Notes: generated by a model from the sequence alone, not told the origin. 64,000 bases of DNA from Parapristionchus giblindavisi (GCA_943737045.1 CALSFV010000032.1:62001-126000), one strand, 5' to 3'; positions 37,630-51,564 are shown, counted from the first letter of the stretch. Translations and numbers: made by a program.

Positions 37630-39855
37630 ATTATCAATAGTGTTGTGAACACCTAACAATATTTCAGGTTCTATTTTTCCTGATCGATTTGGAGTATCAG
37701 ATAGATAGATATTATTGTTGCTGATGAACACTCTGTCTTGTGAGGATAGCTTAGTAATAAATATCGGGTTGACTACTGGGCCCTCTATGACTAGTGCTTC
37801 TACTTGATATCCTTTTCTATCTACAGTATTGAGTGTAAATGAAGCGATATCATAGGATTTCTTGCTTGTATTCACTCCAGTAGCTAGATTCAGTCGAAGT
37901 TGCTCAGTACGTATAATGGGTATCTGTAGATTGTCAACTAAGGATCTACTTATCAATGAAACTTCAGCTCCTGTGTCTAGTAGTGCATGTACTTTCTTAT
38001 GATGATATAGATTAGATATGGAAGGAGTGATAGTATCATTATGAGGGATCAAAGAGGTTCTTATAGTTAATAATCGATGACTATCTTTAAGAGTTGATGA
38101 TGTTCCATTCGTAAGTACAGAAGCTGTTGTGAGTGAGTTATCAGGTATTTGAGAACATAAGGCTATCGAATGTGTGCCATTACACCTCTTACATCTTTTA
38201 TTACATGAACTTGTTAAATGATCTGGAGATAAGCAACAATAACATAGATTCTTGGAGGATATTATCAGTTTACGATCATTGAGTGAGGATACTTTTCTAC
38301 AACTAGATGAATTTGTGTGGTTGCCACAAAACACACACGTATTTTTGTTGAGAATAGGTGGTGATTGTATAGACTCCTCGATATTATTTGTATTCAGGTG
38401 AGTATTACAATTAGGAGGTTGTATCTGATCATTCATATCGGAGAAAGAAACTCGATCATGAATATCATGGAAGGATAGATTAGACATACTATTATTTAGA
38501 TGAGAAAGATCAGTAGAAGTATATGCTCCAGAGGCTATATTAACTCTAATATCTTCTCTTATATGTTTCAAAAGGAATTTGAGAGCTTTATCAGCATTGA
38601 ATATATTGTTAGCTCTATGAATGGATTGTCTATAATGTAGACTGAATTTATTAATAACAGTGAAGGCTGGAAGTGAGGAGTTCATATCATAATACTTCAA
38701 TTGTTCCACTAAAGCTAATAGTTCTCGTGCCAACTCTAATTGATGCTGTGGATTCTCGGACTTAGCCTGAATACTATGTATCGATTGATGAAGAGCTGCT
38801 AATGATTCTCTTGCATCACCATATTCATGTCTAAGTGCATCTATAGCTATAGAGAGACATAAGCCATTAGGAGGGTACATTTGAACAACAGATAGAGCTT
38901 CACCGCTTAGATGCTTCAATAGATAGAGATGTTTCTCAGTATCTGTCAATTCTGATCTATTCATGTACACACTATGAAATAGGGAAATGAAAGTAGCAAA
39001 CGAAGCTCTATTGTTACCACTAAAGGTGGGTATTTGTAGAGGATCAAGAGGTGGTTTCATTGATTGATTAGATGATAACGTGTACATCGATTGTCTAGGC
39101 AAAGGAGTAGGAATGGTATTATCGATTTGTCTAGATGTTGGAATAGACATTCTAGGTAATGGTGTGGGTACGATGTTATCGATTGGTCTAATCGTAGTGC
39201 TAGGTTGACCAGTAGCGATAGCGGTATTGATAGGTGAATTCTTACGACGATGATAATGTCTATTCGTACTAATACTGGATCTACTTGTGCTGATATTGCT
39301 CTCTCTACTTTGAGTACTACTACTAGAGATATCACGTGTATCCTTGGTTTCTCGAGTACTTCTAACAGTATGACTAGATTCATTACGTTTAGTCTTAGTC
39401 TTAGATCGTTTCTTTCTCTGTCTCGACTCGCGACTAGGAGTCCTTTCTATTGATCGATTGAGGATCAGAGTACTACTGGTACGTTCTAGTGCTGATTTAG
39501 CATTGGATATCAGGGAATCGATACTTGAACTAACTGATAGAGTTGATCTGATGATGGAATTGGAAGGATCTCGAGAGTGTTGAAATCGACGTAGATACTC
39601 GGACTCTGCTAAGGAGTTACTTTCTGTAATGAGGTGAGATAGATCATCTTGATGTATTTTATACGAGGAGAATTTGACCTCCAAACTGGATGCTAATGAT
39701 CGATACTGTCTAGATAGACTATTATAGTCGTTTATTGTATCACATTGAGATATATCATCTATCAGGTTTTCCATTTCCTTCAGTTTAGCTACAATGAAAG
39801 CGAGCTCAGCATCGAGCTCTTCATAATTAGCACTATATTCGCTTTCGAAAGTCAT
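37459..39855 (-). CDS. BEL/Pao Gag-protease polyprotein (798 aa)
   Basis: This is the structural protein and protease precursor of the retrotransposon. Residues 1-100 are charged and probably helical. Residues 130-215 are Ser/Arg/Lys-rich. IDN-[IT]-[VI]-PTPLPR occurs twice (225-235, 244-254). Residues 269-420 (LQIPTFSGN, F..F...F, YLLKHLSGEA, LRHEYGD) match the DUF1759 capsid-like domain of BEL elements. Cysteine/histidine clusters follow: C507, C510, H513, C519; C538, C541, H546, C551; C555, C558, H562, C567. The aspartic protease (DUF1758-like) has its D-T-G at 627-629 and the later ILLG at 732-735. ATG at 39855 is the first in the frame after the leader. The frame is full length, without internal breaks. 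It ends at TAA inside a 123-bp duplication, with pol-like sequence continuing in the same frame. Confidence 0.9.
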   Translation of the reverse strand: MTFESEYSANYEELDAELAFIVAKLKEMENLIDDISQCDTINDYNSLSRQYRSLASSLEVKFSSYKIHQDDLSHLITESNSLAESEYLRRFQHSRDPSNSIIRSTLSVSSSIDSLISNAKSALERTSSTLILNRSIERTPSRESRQRKKRSKTKTKRNESSHTVRSTRETKDTRDISSSSTQSRESNISTSRSSISTNRHYHRRKNSPINTAIATGQPSTTIRPIDNIVPTPLPRMSIPTSRQIDNTIPTPLPRQSMYTLSSNQSMKPPLDPLQIPTFSGNNRASFATFISLFHSVYMNRSELTDTEKHLYLLKHLSGEALSVVQMYPPNGLCLSIAIDALRHEYGDARESLAALHQSIHSIQAKSENPQHQLELARELLALVEQLKYYDMNSSLPAFTVINKFSLHYRQSIHRANNIFNADKALKFLLKHIREDIRVNIASGAYTSTDLSHLNNSMSNLSFHDIHDRVSFSDMNDQIQPPNCNTHLNTNNIEESIQSPPILNKNTCVFCGNHTNSSSCRKVSSLNDRKLIISSKNLCYCCLSPDHLTSSCNKRCKRCNGTHSIALCSQIPDNSLTTASVLTNGTSSTLKDSHRLLTIRTSLIPHNDTITPSISNLYHHKKVHALLDTGAEVSLISRSLVDNLQIPIIRTEQLRLNLATGVNTSKKSYDIASFTLNTVDRKGYQVEALVIEGPVVNPIFITKLSSQDRVFISNNNIYLSDTPNRSGKIEPEILLGVHNTIDNLYSLSSYTLPSGLRLHESAFGYVIGGRQTRSAIKDNPNDDITLHNYHISIHSGNQQ

Positions 39856-40020
39856 TATAGGATAATGAATTGATAGGATAATAGGATATATTCTATAGTA
39901 CTTGTAGGATAAAGTTTACTAATAGGATATAATAGTTTGCCTGCTAGGGCGAGAGGAGAATTGGTTGCCTGCTAGGGCAAGAGGAGAAATAGTTTGCCTG
40001 CCACGCGGAATTGGATTAAT
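39856..40020 (-). other. BEL untranslated leader with short direct repeats
   Basis: Non-coding stretch between the presumed primer-binding site and the Gag start. On the plus strand TTGCCTGCTAGGGCGAGAGG (about 39937) recurs as TTGCCTGCTAGGGCAAGAGG (about 39965), and a third partial copy TTTGCCTGCCACGCGG follows. Such repeats could be packaging or recombination features; no function is shown. Confidence 0.6.
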
Positions 40021-40038
40021 AGTTTAGCCTTTGCACCA
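40021..40038 (-). other. Putative primer-binding site of BEL element
   Basis: Minus strand directly after the 5' LTR reads TGGTGCAAAGGCTAAACT. It starts with TGG, as expected for pairing with a tRNA 3' CCA end. The tRNA cannot be named confidently; only TGGTGCA would fit a tRNA ending TGCACCA. Confidence 0.55.
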
Positions 40039-40909
40039 TATAGCGAATAAGTCTCGAGGGACTTTTCGGTGTGTGGCTATTAGGTGTATAACTAGCAAAT
40101 ACGATTTGTAATTGATTATACAATTTTATCGTTTTAGGAGACTAGAAATACAAAAGATATATAATGAATAAAAGGTTACAACAATACAAGCTTGCTTAGG
40201 TCGACGACGTAGACGGGTAGATTAGGACATCAGTTGATTCCTCTTAGGACATCTCACGACTCGCACCTCAAACTTGGGTAATTAAACAACAATCATGAAA
40301 TAGGGAGCAAAACGGGGACACGAACGATTTGCACAATAGTGATATGAATAGCGAAAGAACAAAGGGGGCATGACTATCAAAGGGACAGAAGGATGATCGG
40401 AATGAAGAGCGAAGACGACATCAAGAAGAGGAGTGATGACGGAACGAATAGGGCATCGATGAACGAAGGAATAGAGGATAAACATCGAGCAAGGAAGAGG
40501 AAATAGATATGATATCAATGAGTGATAGGATAGAGTTGATAGGTTAGAGATAAACAGAATATATGGACGAAGGAATAGAGATACACGATATATTCGGACT
40601 TGATGAGCCATAAATGGTGATAGAAAAGGAGAGGTAAACGTGTGAATGACATAGAATCATGAGCGGTACACGATATAAGGATAATAAAGGTTGAAATAGT
40701 AGTGAAGAGCGAAATACGTGTCAAAACGTTGATTGAATGACGAGAGAATGATGACAGAATGCCAAGTCATCATAGCCATTTGCATATTGCTCATTTGTAC
40801 CATAGTTAGATATTGAAGACCGGGTAATAGAATGCGCTAGTGCGCTAGGGCATGCGCTAGAGCGCAATTCTGACTCGTGTTTGTGTCAGTAGTGATCATG
40901 ATCGCTACA
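40039..40909 (-). repeat. 5' LTR of BEL/Pao element (871 bp)
   Basis: Partner of 35154-36042. On the minus strand it starts TGTAGC at the satellite boundary and ends GCTATA at the primer-binding site. The U3 side (40250-40909) is identical to the other LTR by eye. The R/U5 side (40039 to about 40249) is diverged and 18 bp shorter. Confidence 0.9.
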
Positions 40910-41358
40910 GTAACTTTCACGATGATAAGATCAAAACAGATTATGAGATACAAAAATTACAACGATGCCCATCGTGTCATATACCCCGTGAAATAGCAGA
41001 AAATTCTGAATAACATACACCTCTTCGCATGTTGAAAGTGGTCAAACTGGCCGAACTAAAAAATTATCTTTCATTACTTTGTGAATTTTGGTACAAAACA
41101 ATTCATGACAAGACAGATTTTCAACAATACCCCTATTGTCATATACCATTTGAAAGAGCAATAAATTCTGATTAAGGCAAGCCTCAACTCACGTCGAACT
41201 ATAAGCTTTCAACGCGGCCACAATGACCAAAGTACGAAAGTAACTTTCACGCTGATAAGATCAAAACAGCTTATGAGAATCAAAAACTGCAACGATGCCT
41301 ATCGTGTCATATACCCCGTGAAAGAGCAGAAAATTCTGAATAACGTACACCTTTTCGT

Positions 41359-44300
41359 ATGTTTAAAGTGGTCAAACTGGCCGAACTAAACAATTATCTT
41401 TCATTACTCTGTGAATTTCGGTTTCAACGCATCCACAATGACCAAAGTACGAAAGTAACTTTCAAAACAGCTTATGAGAATCAAAAACTAAAACGATGCC
41501 TATCGTGTCATATACCCCGTGAAAGAGCAGAAAATTCTGAATAACATACACCTCTTCGCATGTTGAAAGTGGTCAAACTGGCCGAACTAAAAAATTATCT
41601 TTATTTACTCTGTGAATTTCGGTACAAAACAATTCATGACAAGACAGTCTTTCAACAATACCCCCTGTTGTCATATACCATTTGAAAGAGCACGAAATTC
41701 TGATTAAGGCAAGCCTCAGCTCACGTCGAACTATAAGCTTTCACCGCGGCCACAATAACCAAAGTACGAAAGTAACTTTCACGATGATAAGATCAAAACA
41801 GATTATGAGATACAAAAATTACAACGATGCCTATCGTGTCATATACCCCGTGAAATAGCAGAAAATTCTGAATAACATACACCTCTTCGCATGTTGAAAG
41901 TGGTCAAACTGGCCGAACTAAAAAATTATCTTTCATTACTTTGTGAATTTTGGTACAAAACAATTCATGACAAGACAGATTTTCAACAATACCCCTATTG
42001 TCATATACCATTTGAAAGAGCAAAAAATTCTGATTAAGGCAAGCCTCAGCTCACGTCGAACTATAAGCTTTCAACGCGGCCACAATGACCAAAGTACGAA
42101 AGTAACTTTCACGCTGATAAGATCAAAACAGCTTATGAGAATCAAAAACTACAACGATGCCTATCGTGTCATATACCCCGTGAAAGAGCAGAAAATTCTG
42201 AATAACGTACACCTTTTCGCATGTTTAAAGTGGTCAAACTGGCCGAACTAAACAATTATCTTTCATTACTCTGTGAATTTCGGTTTCAACGCATCCACAA
42301 TGACCAAAGTACGAAAGTAACTTTCAAAACAGCTTATGAGAATCAAAAACTAAAACGATGCCTATCGTGTCATATACCCCGTGAAAGAGCAGAAAATTCT
42401 GAATAACATACACCTCTTCGCATGTTGAAAGTGGTCAAACTGGCCGAACTAAAAAAATATCTTTCATTACTTTGTGCATTTCGGTACAAAACAATTCATG
42501 ACAAGACAGATTTTCAACAATACCCCCTGTTGTCATATACCATTTGAAAGAGCACGAAATTCTGATTAAGGCAAGCCTCAGCTCACGTCGAACTATAAGC
42601 TTTCACCGCGGCCACAATAACCAAAGTACGAAAGTAACTTTCACGCTGATAAGATCAAAACAGATTATGAGATACAAAAATTACAACGATGCCTATCGTG
42701 TCATATACCCCGTGAAATAGCAGAAAATTCTGAATAACATACACCTCTTCGCATGATGAAAGTGGTCAAACTGGCCGAACTAAAAAATTATCTTTATTTA
42801 CTCTGTGAATTTCGGTACAAAACAATTCATGACAAGACAGTCTTTCAACAATACCCCCTGTTGTCATATACCATTTGAAAGAGCACGAAATTCTGATTAA
42901 GGCAAGCCTCAGCTCACGTCGAACTATAAGCTTTCACCGCGGCCACAATAACCAAAGTACGAAAGTAACTTTCACGATGATAAGATCGAAAAAAGATTAT
43001 GAGATACAAAAATTACAACGATGCCTATCGTGTCATATACCCCGTGAAATAGCAGAAAATTCTGAATAACATACACCTCTTCGCATGTTGAAAGTGGTCA
43101 AACTGGCCGAACTAAAAAAATTATCTTTCATTACTTTGTGAATTTTGGTACAAAACAATTCATGACAAGACAGATTTTCAACAATACCCCTATTGTCATA
43201 TACCATTTGAAAGAGCAAAAAATTCTGATTAAGGCAAGCCTCAGCTCACGTCGAACTATAAGCTTTCAACGCGGCCACAATGACCAAAGTACGAAAGTAA
43301 CTTTCACGCTGATAAGATCAAAACAGCTTATGAGAATCAAAAGCTACAACGATGCCTATCGTGTCATATACCCCGTGAAAGAGCAGAAAATTCTGAATAA
43401 CGTACACCTTTTCGCATGTTTAAAGTGGTCAAACTGGCCGAACTAAACAATTATCTTTCATTACTCTGTGAATTTCGGTTTCAACGCATCCACAATGACC
43501 AAAGTACGAAAGTAACTTTCAAAACAGCTTATGAGAATCAAAAACTAAAACGATGCCTATCGTGTCATATACCCCGTGAAAGAGCAGAAAATTCTGAATA
43601 ACATACACCTCTTCGCATGTTGAAAGTGGTCAAACTGGCCGAACTAAAAAATTATCTTTCATTACTTTGTGCATTTCGGTACAAAACAATTCATGACAAG
43701 ACAGATTTTCAACAATACCCCCTGTTGTCATATACCATTTGAAAGAGCACGAAATTCTGATTAAGGCAAGCCTCAGCTCACGTCGAACTATAAGCTTTCA
43801 CCGCGGCCACAATAACCAAAGTACGAAAGTAACTTTCACGATGATAAGATCGAAAAAAGATTATGAGATACAAAAATTACAACGATGCCTATCGTGTCAT
43901 ATACCCCGTGAAATAGCAGAAAATTCTGAATAACATACACCTCTTCGCATGTTGAAAGTGGTCAAACTGGCCGAACTAAAAAAATTATCTTTCATTACTT
44001 TGTGAATTTTGGTACAAAACAATTCATGACAAGACAGATTTTCAACAATACCCCTATTGTCATATACCATTTGAAAGAGCAAAAAATTCTGATTAAGGCA
44101 AGCCTCAGCTCACGTCGAACTATAAGCTTTCAACGCGGCCACAATGACCAAAGTACGAAAGTAACTTTCACGCTGATAAGATCAAAACAGCTTATGAGAA
44201 TCAAAAACTACAACGATGCCTATCGTGTCATATACCCCGTGAAAGAGCAGAAAATTCTGAATAACGTACACCTTTTCGCATGTTTAAAGTGGTCAAACTG

Positions 44301-47300
44301 GCCGAACTAAACAATTATCTTTCATTACTCTGTGAATTTCGGTTTCAACGCATCCACAATGACCAAAGTACGAAAGTAACTTTCAAAACAGCTTATGAGA
44401 ATCAAAAACTAAAACGATGCCTATCGTGTCATATACCCCGTGAAAGAGCAGAAAATTCTGAATAACATACACCTCTTCGCATGATGAAAGTGGTCAAACT
44501 GGCCGAACTAAAAAATTATCTTTCATTACTCTGTGAATTTCGGTACAAAACAATTCATGACAAGACAGATTTTCAACAATACCCCTATTGTCATATACCA
44601 TTTGAAAGAGCAAAAAATTCTGATTAAGGCAAGCCTCAGCTCACGTCGAACTATAAGCTTTCAACGCGGCCACAATGACCAAAGTACGAAAGTAACTTTC
44701 ACGCTGATAAGATCAAAACAGCTTATGAGAATCAAAAACTACAACGAAGCCTATCGTGTCATATACCCCGTGAAAGAGCAGAAAATTCTGAATAACATAC
44801 ACCTCTTCGCATGTTGAAAGTGGTCAAACTGGCCGAACTAAAAAATTATCTTTCATTACTTTGTGAATTTCGGTACAAAACAATTCATGACAAGACAGAT
44901 TTTCAACATTACCCCCTGTTGTCATATACCATTTGAAAGAGCACGAAATTCTGATTAAGGCAAGCCTCAGCTCACGTCGAACTATAAGCTTTCACCGCGG
45001 CCACAATAACCAAAGTACGAAAGTAACTTTCACGCTGATAAGATCAAAACAGATTATGAGATACAAAAATTACAACGATGCCTATCGTGTCATATACCCC
45101 GTGAAATAGCAGAAAATTCTGAATAACATACACCTCTTCGCATGATGAAAGTGGTCAAACTGGCCGAACTAAAAAATTATCTTTATTTACTCTGTGAATT
45201 TCGGTACAAAACAATTCATGACAAGACAGTCTTTCAACAATACCCCCTGTTGTCATATACCATTTGAAAGAGCACGAAATTCTGATTAAGGCAAGCCTCA
45301 GCTCACGTCGAACTATAAGCTTTCACCGCGGCCACAATAACCAAAGTACGAAAGTAACTTTCACGATGATAAGATCGAAAAAAGATTATGAGATACAAAA
45401 ATTACAACGATGCCTATCGTGTCATATACCCCGTGAAATAGCAGAAAATTCTGAATAACATACACCTCTTCGCATGTTGAAAGTGGTCAAACTGGCCGAA
45501 CTAAAAAAATTATCTTTCATTACTTTGTGAATTTTGGTACAAAACAATTCATGACAAGACAGATTTTCAACAATACCCCTATTGTCATATACCATTTGAA
45601 AGAGCAAAAAATTCTGATTAAGGCAAGCCTCAGCTCACGTCGAACTATAAGCTTTCAACGCGGCCACAATGATCAAAGTACGAAAGTAACTTTCACGATG
45701 ATAAGATCAAAACAGCTTATGAGAATCAAAAACTACAACGATGCCTATCGTGTCATATACCCCGTGAAAGAGCAGAAAATTCTGAATAACGTACACCTTT
45801 TCGCATGTTTAAAGTGGTCAAACTGGCCGAACTAAACAATTATCTTTCATTACTCTGTGAATTTCGGTTTCAACGCATCCACAATGACCAAAGTACGAAA
45901 GTAACTTTCAAAACAGCTTATGAGAATCAAAAACTAAAACGATGCCTATCGTGTCATATACCCCGTGAAAGAGCAGAAAATTCTGAATAACATACACCTC
46001 TTCGCATGTTGAAAGTGGTCAAACTGGCCGAACTAAAAAATTATCTTTCATTACTTTGTGCATTTCGGTACAAAACAATTCATGACAAGACAGATTTTCA
46101 ACAATACCCCCTGTTGTCATATTCCATTTGAAAGAGCACGAAATTCTGATTAAGGCAAGCCTCAGCTCACGTCGAACTATAAGCTTTCACCGCGGCCACA
46201 ATAACCAAAGTACGAAAGTAACTTTCACGCTGTTAAGATCAAAACAGATTATGAGATACAAAATTACAACGATGCCTATCGTGTCATATACCCCGTGAAA
46301 TAGCAGAAAATTCTGAATAACATACACCTCTTCGCATGATGAAAGTGGTCAAACTGGCCGAACTAAAAAATTATCTTTATTTACTCTGTGAATTTCGGTA
46401 CAAAACAATTCATGACAAGACAGTCTTTCAACAATACCCCCTGTTGTCATATACCATTTGAAAGAGCACGAAATTCTGATTAAGGCAAGCCTCAGCTCAC
46501 GTCGAACTATAAGCTTTCACCGCGGCCACAATAACCAAAGTACGAAAGTAACTTTCACGATGATAAGATCGAAAAAAGATTATGAGATACAAAAATTACA
46601 ACGATGCCTATCGTGTCATATACCCCGTGAAATAGCAGAAAATTCTGAATAACATACACCTCTTCGCATGTTGAAAGTGGTCAAACTGGCCGAACTAAAA
46701 AAATTATCTTTCATTACTTTGTGAATTTTGGTACAAAACAATTCATGACAAGACAGATTTTCAACAATACCCCTATTGTCATATACCATTTGAAAGAGCA
46801 AAAAATTCTGATTAAGGCAAGCCTCAGCTCACGTCGAACTATAAGCTTTCAACGCGGCCACAATGACCAAAGTACGAAAGTAACTTTCACGATGATAAGA
46901 TCAAAACAGCTTATGAGAATCAAAAACTACAACGATGCCTATCGTGTCATATACCCCGTGAAAGAGCAGAAAATTCTGAATAACGTACACCTTTTCGCAT
47001 GTTTAAAGTGGTCAAACTGGCCGAACTAAACAATTATCTTTCATTACTCTGTGAATTTCGGTTTCAACGCATCCACAATGAAGAAAGTACGAAAGTAACT
47101 TTCAAAACAGCTTATGAGAATCAAAAACTAAAACGATGCCTATCGTGTCATATACCCCGTGAAAGAGCAGAAAATTCTGAATAACATACACCTCTTCGCA
47201 TGATGAAAGTGGTCAAACTGGCCGAACTAAAAAATTATCTTTCATTACTCTGTGAATTTCGGTACAAAACAATTCATGACAAGACAGATTTTCAACAATA

Positions 47301-48190
47301 CCCCTATTGTCATATACCATTTGAAAGAGCAAAAAATTCTGATTAAGGCAAGCCTCAGCTCACGTCGAACTATAAGCTTTCAACGCGGCCACAATGACCA
47401 AAGTACGAAAGTAACTTTCACGCTGATAAGATCAAAACAGCTTATGAGAATCAAAAACTACAACGAAGCCTATCGTGTCATATACCCCGTGAAAGAGCAG
47501 AAAATTCTGAATAACATACACCTCTTCGCATGTTGAAAGTGGTCAAACTGGCCGAACTAAAAAATTATCTTTCATTACTTTGTGAATTTCGGTACAAAAC
47601 AATTCATGACAAGACAGATTTTCAACATTACCCCCTGTTGTCATATACCATTTGAAAGAGCACGAAATTCTGATTAAGGCAAGCCTCAGCTCACGTCGAA
47701 CTATAAGCTTTCACCGCGGCCACAATAACCAAAGTACGAAAGTAACTTTCACGCTGATAAGATCAAAACAGATTATGAGATACAAAAATTACAACGATGC
47801 CTATCGTGTCATATACCCCGTGAAATAGCAGAAAATTCTGAATAACATACACCTCTTCGCATGATGAAAGTGGTCAAACTGGCCGAACTAAAAAATTATC
47901 TTTCATTACTCTGTGAATTTCGGTACAAAACAATTCATGACAAGACAGATTTTCAACAATACCCCTATTGTCATATACCATTTGAAAGAGCAAAAAATTC
48001 TGATTAAGGCAAGCCTCAGCTCACGTCGAACTATAAGCTTTCAACGCGGCCACAATGACCAAAGTACGAAAGTAACTTTCACGCTGATAAGATCAAAACA
48101 GCTTATGAGAATCAAAAACTACAACGAAGCCTATCGTGTCATATACCCCGTGAAAGAGCAGAAAATTCTGAATAACATACACCTTTTCGC
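41359..48190. repeat. 1194/864-bp higher-order repeat array
   Basis: Short monomers at 41359, 42221, 43416, 44280, 45805 and 46999, and the next at 48191, have spacings of 862, 1195, 864, 1525, 1194 and 1192 bp. These are two to four 331-bp monomers plus one 201-bp monomer. A private run GATCGAAAAAAGATTATGAG occurs near 42986, 43850, 45375 and 46569. CTACAACGAAGCC recurs near 44740, 47460, 48120 and 48652. Confidence 0.88.
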
Positions 48191-51100
48191 ATGTTTAAAG
48201 TGGTCAAACTGGCCGAACTAAACAATTATCTTTCATTACTCTGTGAATTTCGGTTTCAACGCATCCACAATGACCAAAGTACGAAAGTAACTTTCAAAAC
48301 AGCTTATGAGAATCAAAAACTAAAACGATGCCTATCGTGTCATATACCCCGTGAAAGAGCAGAAAATTCTGAATAACATACACATCTTCCCATGTTGAAA
48401 GTGGTCAAACTGGCCAAACTAAAAAATTATCTTTATTTACTCTGTGAATATCGGTACAAAACAATTCATGACAAGGCAGTTTTTCAATAATACCCCCTGT
48501 TGTCATATATTATTTGAAAGAGCACAATATTCTGATTAAGGCAAGCCTCAGCTCACGTCGAACTATAAGCTTTCAACGCGGCCACAATGACCAAAGTACG
48601 AAAGTAACTTTCACGCTGATAAGATCAAAACAGCTTATGAGAATCAAAAACTACAACGAAGCCTATCGTGTCATATACCCCGTGAAAGAGCAGAAAATTC
48701 TGAATAACATACACCTTTTCGCATGTTTAAAGTGGTCAAACTGGCCGAACTAAACAATTATCTTTCATTACTCTGTGAATTTCGGTTTCAACGCATCCAC
48801 AATGACCAAAGTACGAAAGTAACTTTCAAAACAGCTTATGAGAATCAAAAACTAAAACGATGCCTATCGTGTCATATACCCCGTGAAAGAGCAGAAAATT
48901 CTGAATAACATACACATCTTCCCATGTTGAAAGTGGTCAAACTGGCCAAACTAAAAAATTATCTTTATTTACTCTGTGAATATCGGTACAAAACAATTCA
49001 TGACAAGGCAGTTTTTCAATAATACCCCCTGTTGTCATATATTATTTGAAAGAGCACAATATTCTGATTAAGGCAAGCCTCAGCTCACGTCGAACTATAA
49101 GCTTTCAACGCGGCCACAATGACCAAAGTACGAAAGTAACTTTCACGCTGATAAGATCAAAACAGCTTATGAGAATCAAAAACTACAACGATGTCTATCG
49201 TGTCATATACCCCGTGAAAGAGCAGAAAATTCTGAATAACATACACCTTTTCGCATGTTTAAAGTGGTCAAACTGGCCGAACTAAACAATTATCTTTCAT
49301 TACTCTGTGAATTTCGGTTTCAACGCATCCACAATGACCAAAGTACGAAAGTAACTTTCAAAACAGCTTATGAGAATCAAAAACTAAAACGATGCCTATC
49401 GTGTCATATACCCCGTGAAAGAGCAGAAAATTCTGAATAACATACACCTCTTCGCATGTTGAAAGTGGTCAAACTGGCCGAACTAAAAAATTATCTTTCA
49501 TTACTTTGTGAATTTCGGTACAAAACAATTCATGACAAGACAGATTTTCAACAATACCCCTGTTGTTATATACCATTTGAAAGAGCAAAAAAATCTGATT
49601 AAGGCAAGCCTCAGCTCACGTCGAACTATAAGCTTTCAACGCGGCCACAATGACCAAAGTACGAAAGTAACTTTCACGCTGATAAGATCAAAACAGCTTA
49701 TGAGAATCAAAAACTACAACGATGCCTATCGTGTCATATACCCCGTGAAAGAGCAGAAAATTCTGAATAACGTACACCTTTTCGCATGTTTAAAGTGGTC
49801 AAACTGGCCGAACTAAACAATTATCTTTCATTACTCTGTGAATTTCGGTTTCAACGCATCCACAATGACCAAAGTACGAAAGTAACTTTCAAAACAGCTT
49901 ATGAGAATCAAAAACTAAAACGATGCCTATCGTGTCATATACCCCGTGAAAGAGCAGAAAATTCTGAATAACATACACCTCTTCGCATGTTGAAAGTGGT
50001 CAAACTGGCCGAACTAAAAAATTATCTTTCATTACTTTGTGAATTTCGGTACAAAACAATTCATGACAAGACAGATTTTCAACAATACCCCTGTTGTTAT
50101 ATACCATTTGAAAGAGCAAAAAATTCTGATTAAGGCAAGCCTCAGCTCACGTCGAACTATAAGCTTTCAACGCGGCCACAATGACCAAAGTACGAAAGTA
50201 ACTTTCACGCTGATAAGATCAAAACAGCTTATGAGAATCAAAAACTACAACGATGCCTATCGTGTCATATACCCCGTGAAAGAGCAGAAAATTCTGAATA
50301 ACGTACACCTTTTCGCATGTTTAAAGTGGTCAAACTGGCCGAACTAAACAATTATCTTTCATTACTCTGTGAATTTCGGTTTCAACGCATCCACAATGAC
50401 CAAAGTACGAAAGTAACTTTCAAAACAGCTTATGAGAATCAAAAACTAAAACGATGCCTATCGTGTCATATACCCCGTGAAAGAGCAGAAAATTCTGAAT
50501 AACATACACCTCTTCGCATGTTGAAAGTGGTCAAACTGGCCGAACTAAAAAATTATCTTTCATTACTTTGTGAATTTCGGTACAAAACAATTCATGACAA
50601 GACAGATTTTCAACAATACCCCTGTTGTTATATACCATTTGAAAGAGCAAAAAATTCTGATTAAGGCAAGCCTCAGCTCACGTCGAACTATAAGCTTTCA
50701 ACGCGGCCACAATGACCAAAGTACGAAAGTAACTTTCACGCTGATAAGATCAAAACAGCTTATGAGAATCAAAAACTACAACGATGCCTATCGTGTCATA
50801 TACCCCGTGAAAGAGCAGAAAATTCTGAATAACGTACACCTTTTCGCATGTTTAAAGTGGTCAAACTGGCCGAACTAAACAATTATCTTTCATTACTCTG
50901 TGAATTTCGGTTTCAACGCATCCACAATGACCAAAGTACGAAAGTAACTTTCAAAACAGCTTATGAGAATCAAAAACTAAAACGATGCCTATCGTGTCAT
51001 ATACCCCGTGAAAGAGCAGAAAATTCTGAATAACATACACCTCTTCGCATGTTGAAAGTGGTCAAACTGGCCGAACTAAAAAATTATCTTTCATTACTTT

Positions 51101-51564
51101 GTGAATTTCGGTACAAAACAATTCATGACAAGACAGATTTTCAACAATACCCCTGTTGTTATATACCATTTGAAAGAGCAAAAAATTCTGATTAAGGCAA
51201 GCCTCAGCTCACGTCGAACTATATGCTTTCAACGCGGCCACAATGACCAAAGTACGAAAGTAACTTTAACGCTGATAAGATCAAAACAGCTTATGAGATA
51301 CAAAAATTACAACGATGCCTATCGTGTCATATACCCCGTGAAAGAGCAGAAAATTCTGAATAACATACACCTTTTCGCATGTTGAAAGTGGTCAAACTGG
51401 CCGAACTAAACAATTATCTTTCATTACTCAGTGAATTTCGGTTTCAACGCATCCACAATGACCAAAGTAAGAAAGTAACTTTCAAAACAGCTTATGAGAA
51501 TCAAAAACTAAAACGATGCCTATCGTGTCATATACCCCGTGAAAGAGCAGAAAATTCTGAATAA
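48191..51564. repeat. 531/532-bp higher-order repeat array
   Basis: Simple alternation of one long and one short monomer. Short monomers begin at 48191, 48723, 49255, 49786, 50317, 50848 and 51379, so spacings are 532, 532, 531, 531, 531 and 531. The 531-bp units carry a one-base deletion (ACCCCTGTTGTTATATACC) in the long monomer. Confidence 0.93.

Larger units (their letters stand above)
35154..40909 (-). mobile_element. BEL/Pao LTR retrotransposon, internally deleted (5756 bp)
   Basis: Complete insertion with two LTRs and a 5-bp target duplication GTAAC (35149-35153 and 40910-40914). Read on the minus strand the LTR begins TGTAGC and ends GCTATA. The order is 5' LTR (40039-40909), leader, Gag-protease ORF, truncated pol remnant, polypurine tract, 3' LTR (35154-36042). 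The capsid/zinc-knuckle/protease arrangement is typical of the BEL/Pao superfamily. The RT catalytic core, RNase H and integrase are missing, so the copy is non-autonomous. It occurs once here and is not amplified with the satellite. Confidence 0.92.

Noticed and set aside
39057..39453. ORFs of 108 (minus) and 67 (plus) codons inside the BEL Gag gene
   Set aside because: They are alternative-frame shadows of the 798-codon ORF.
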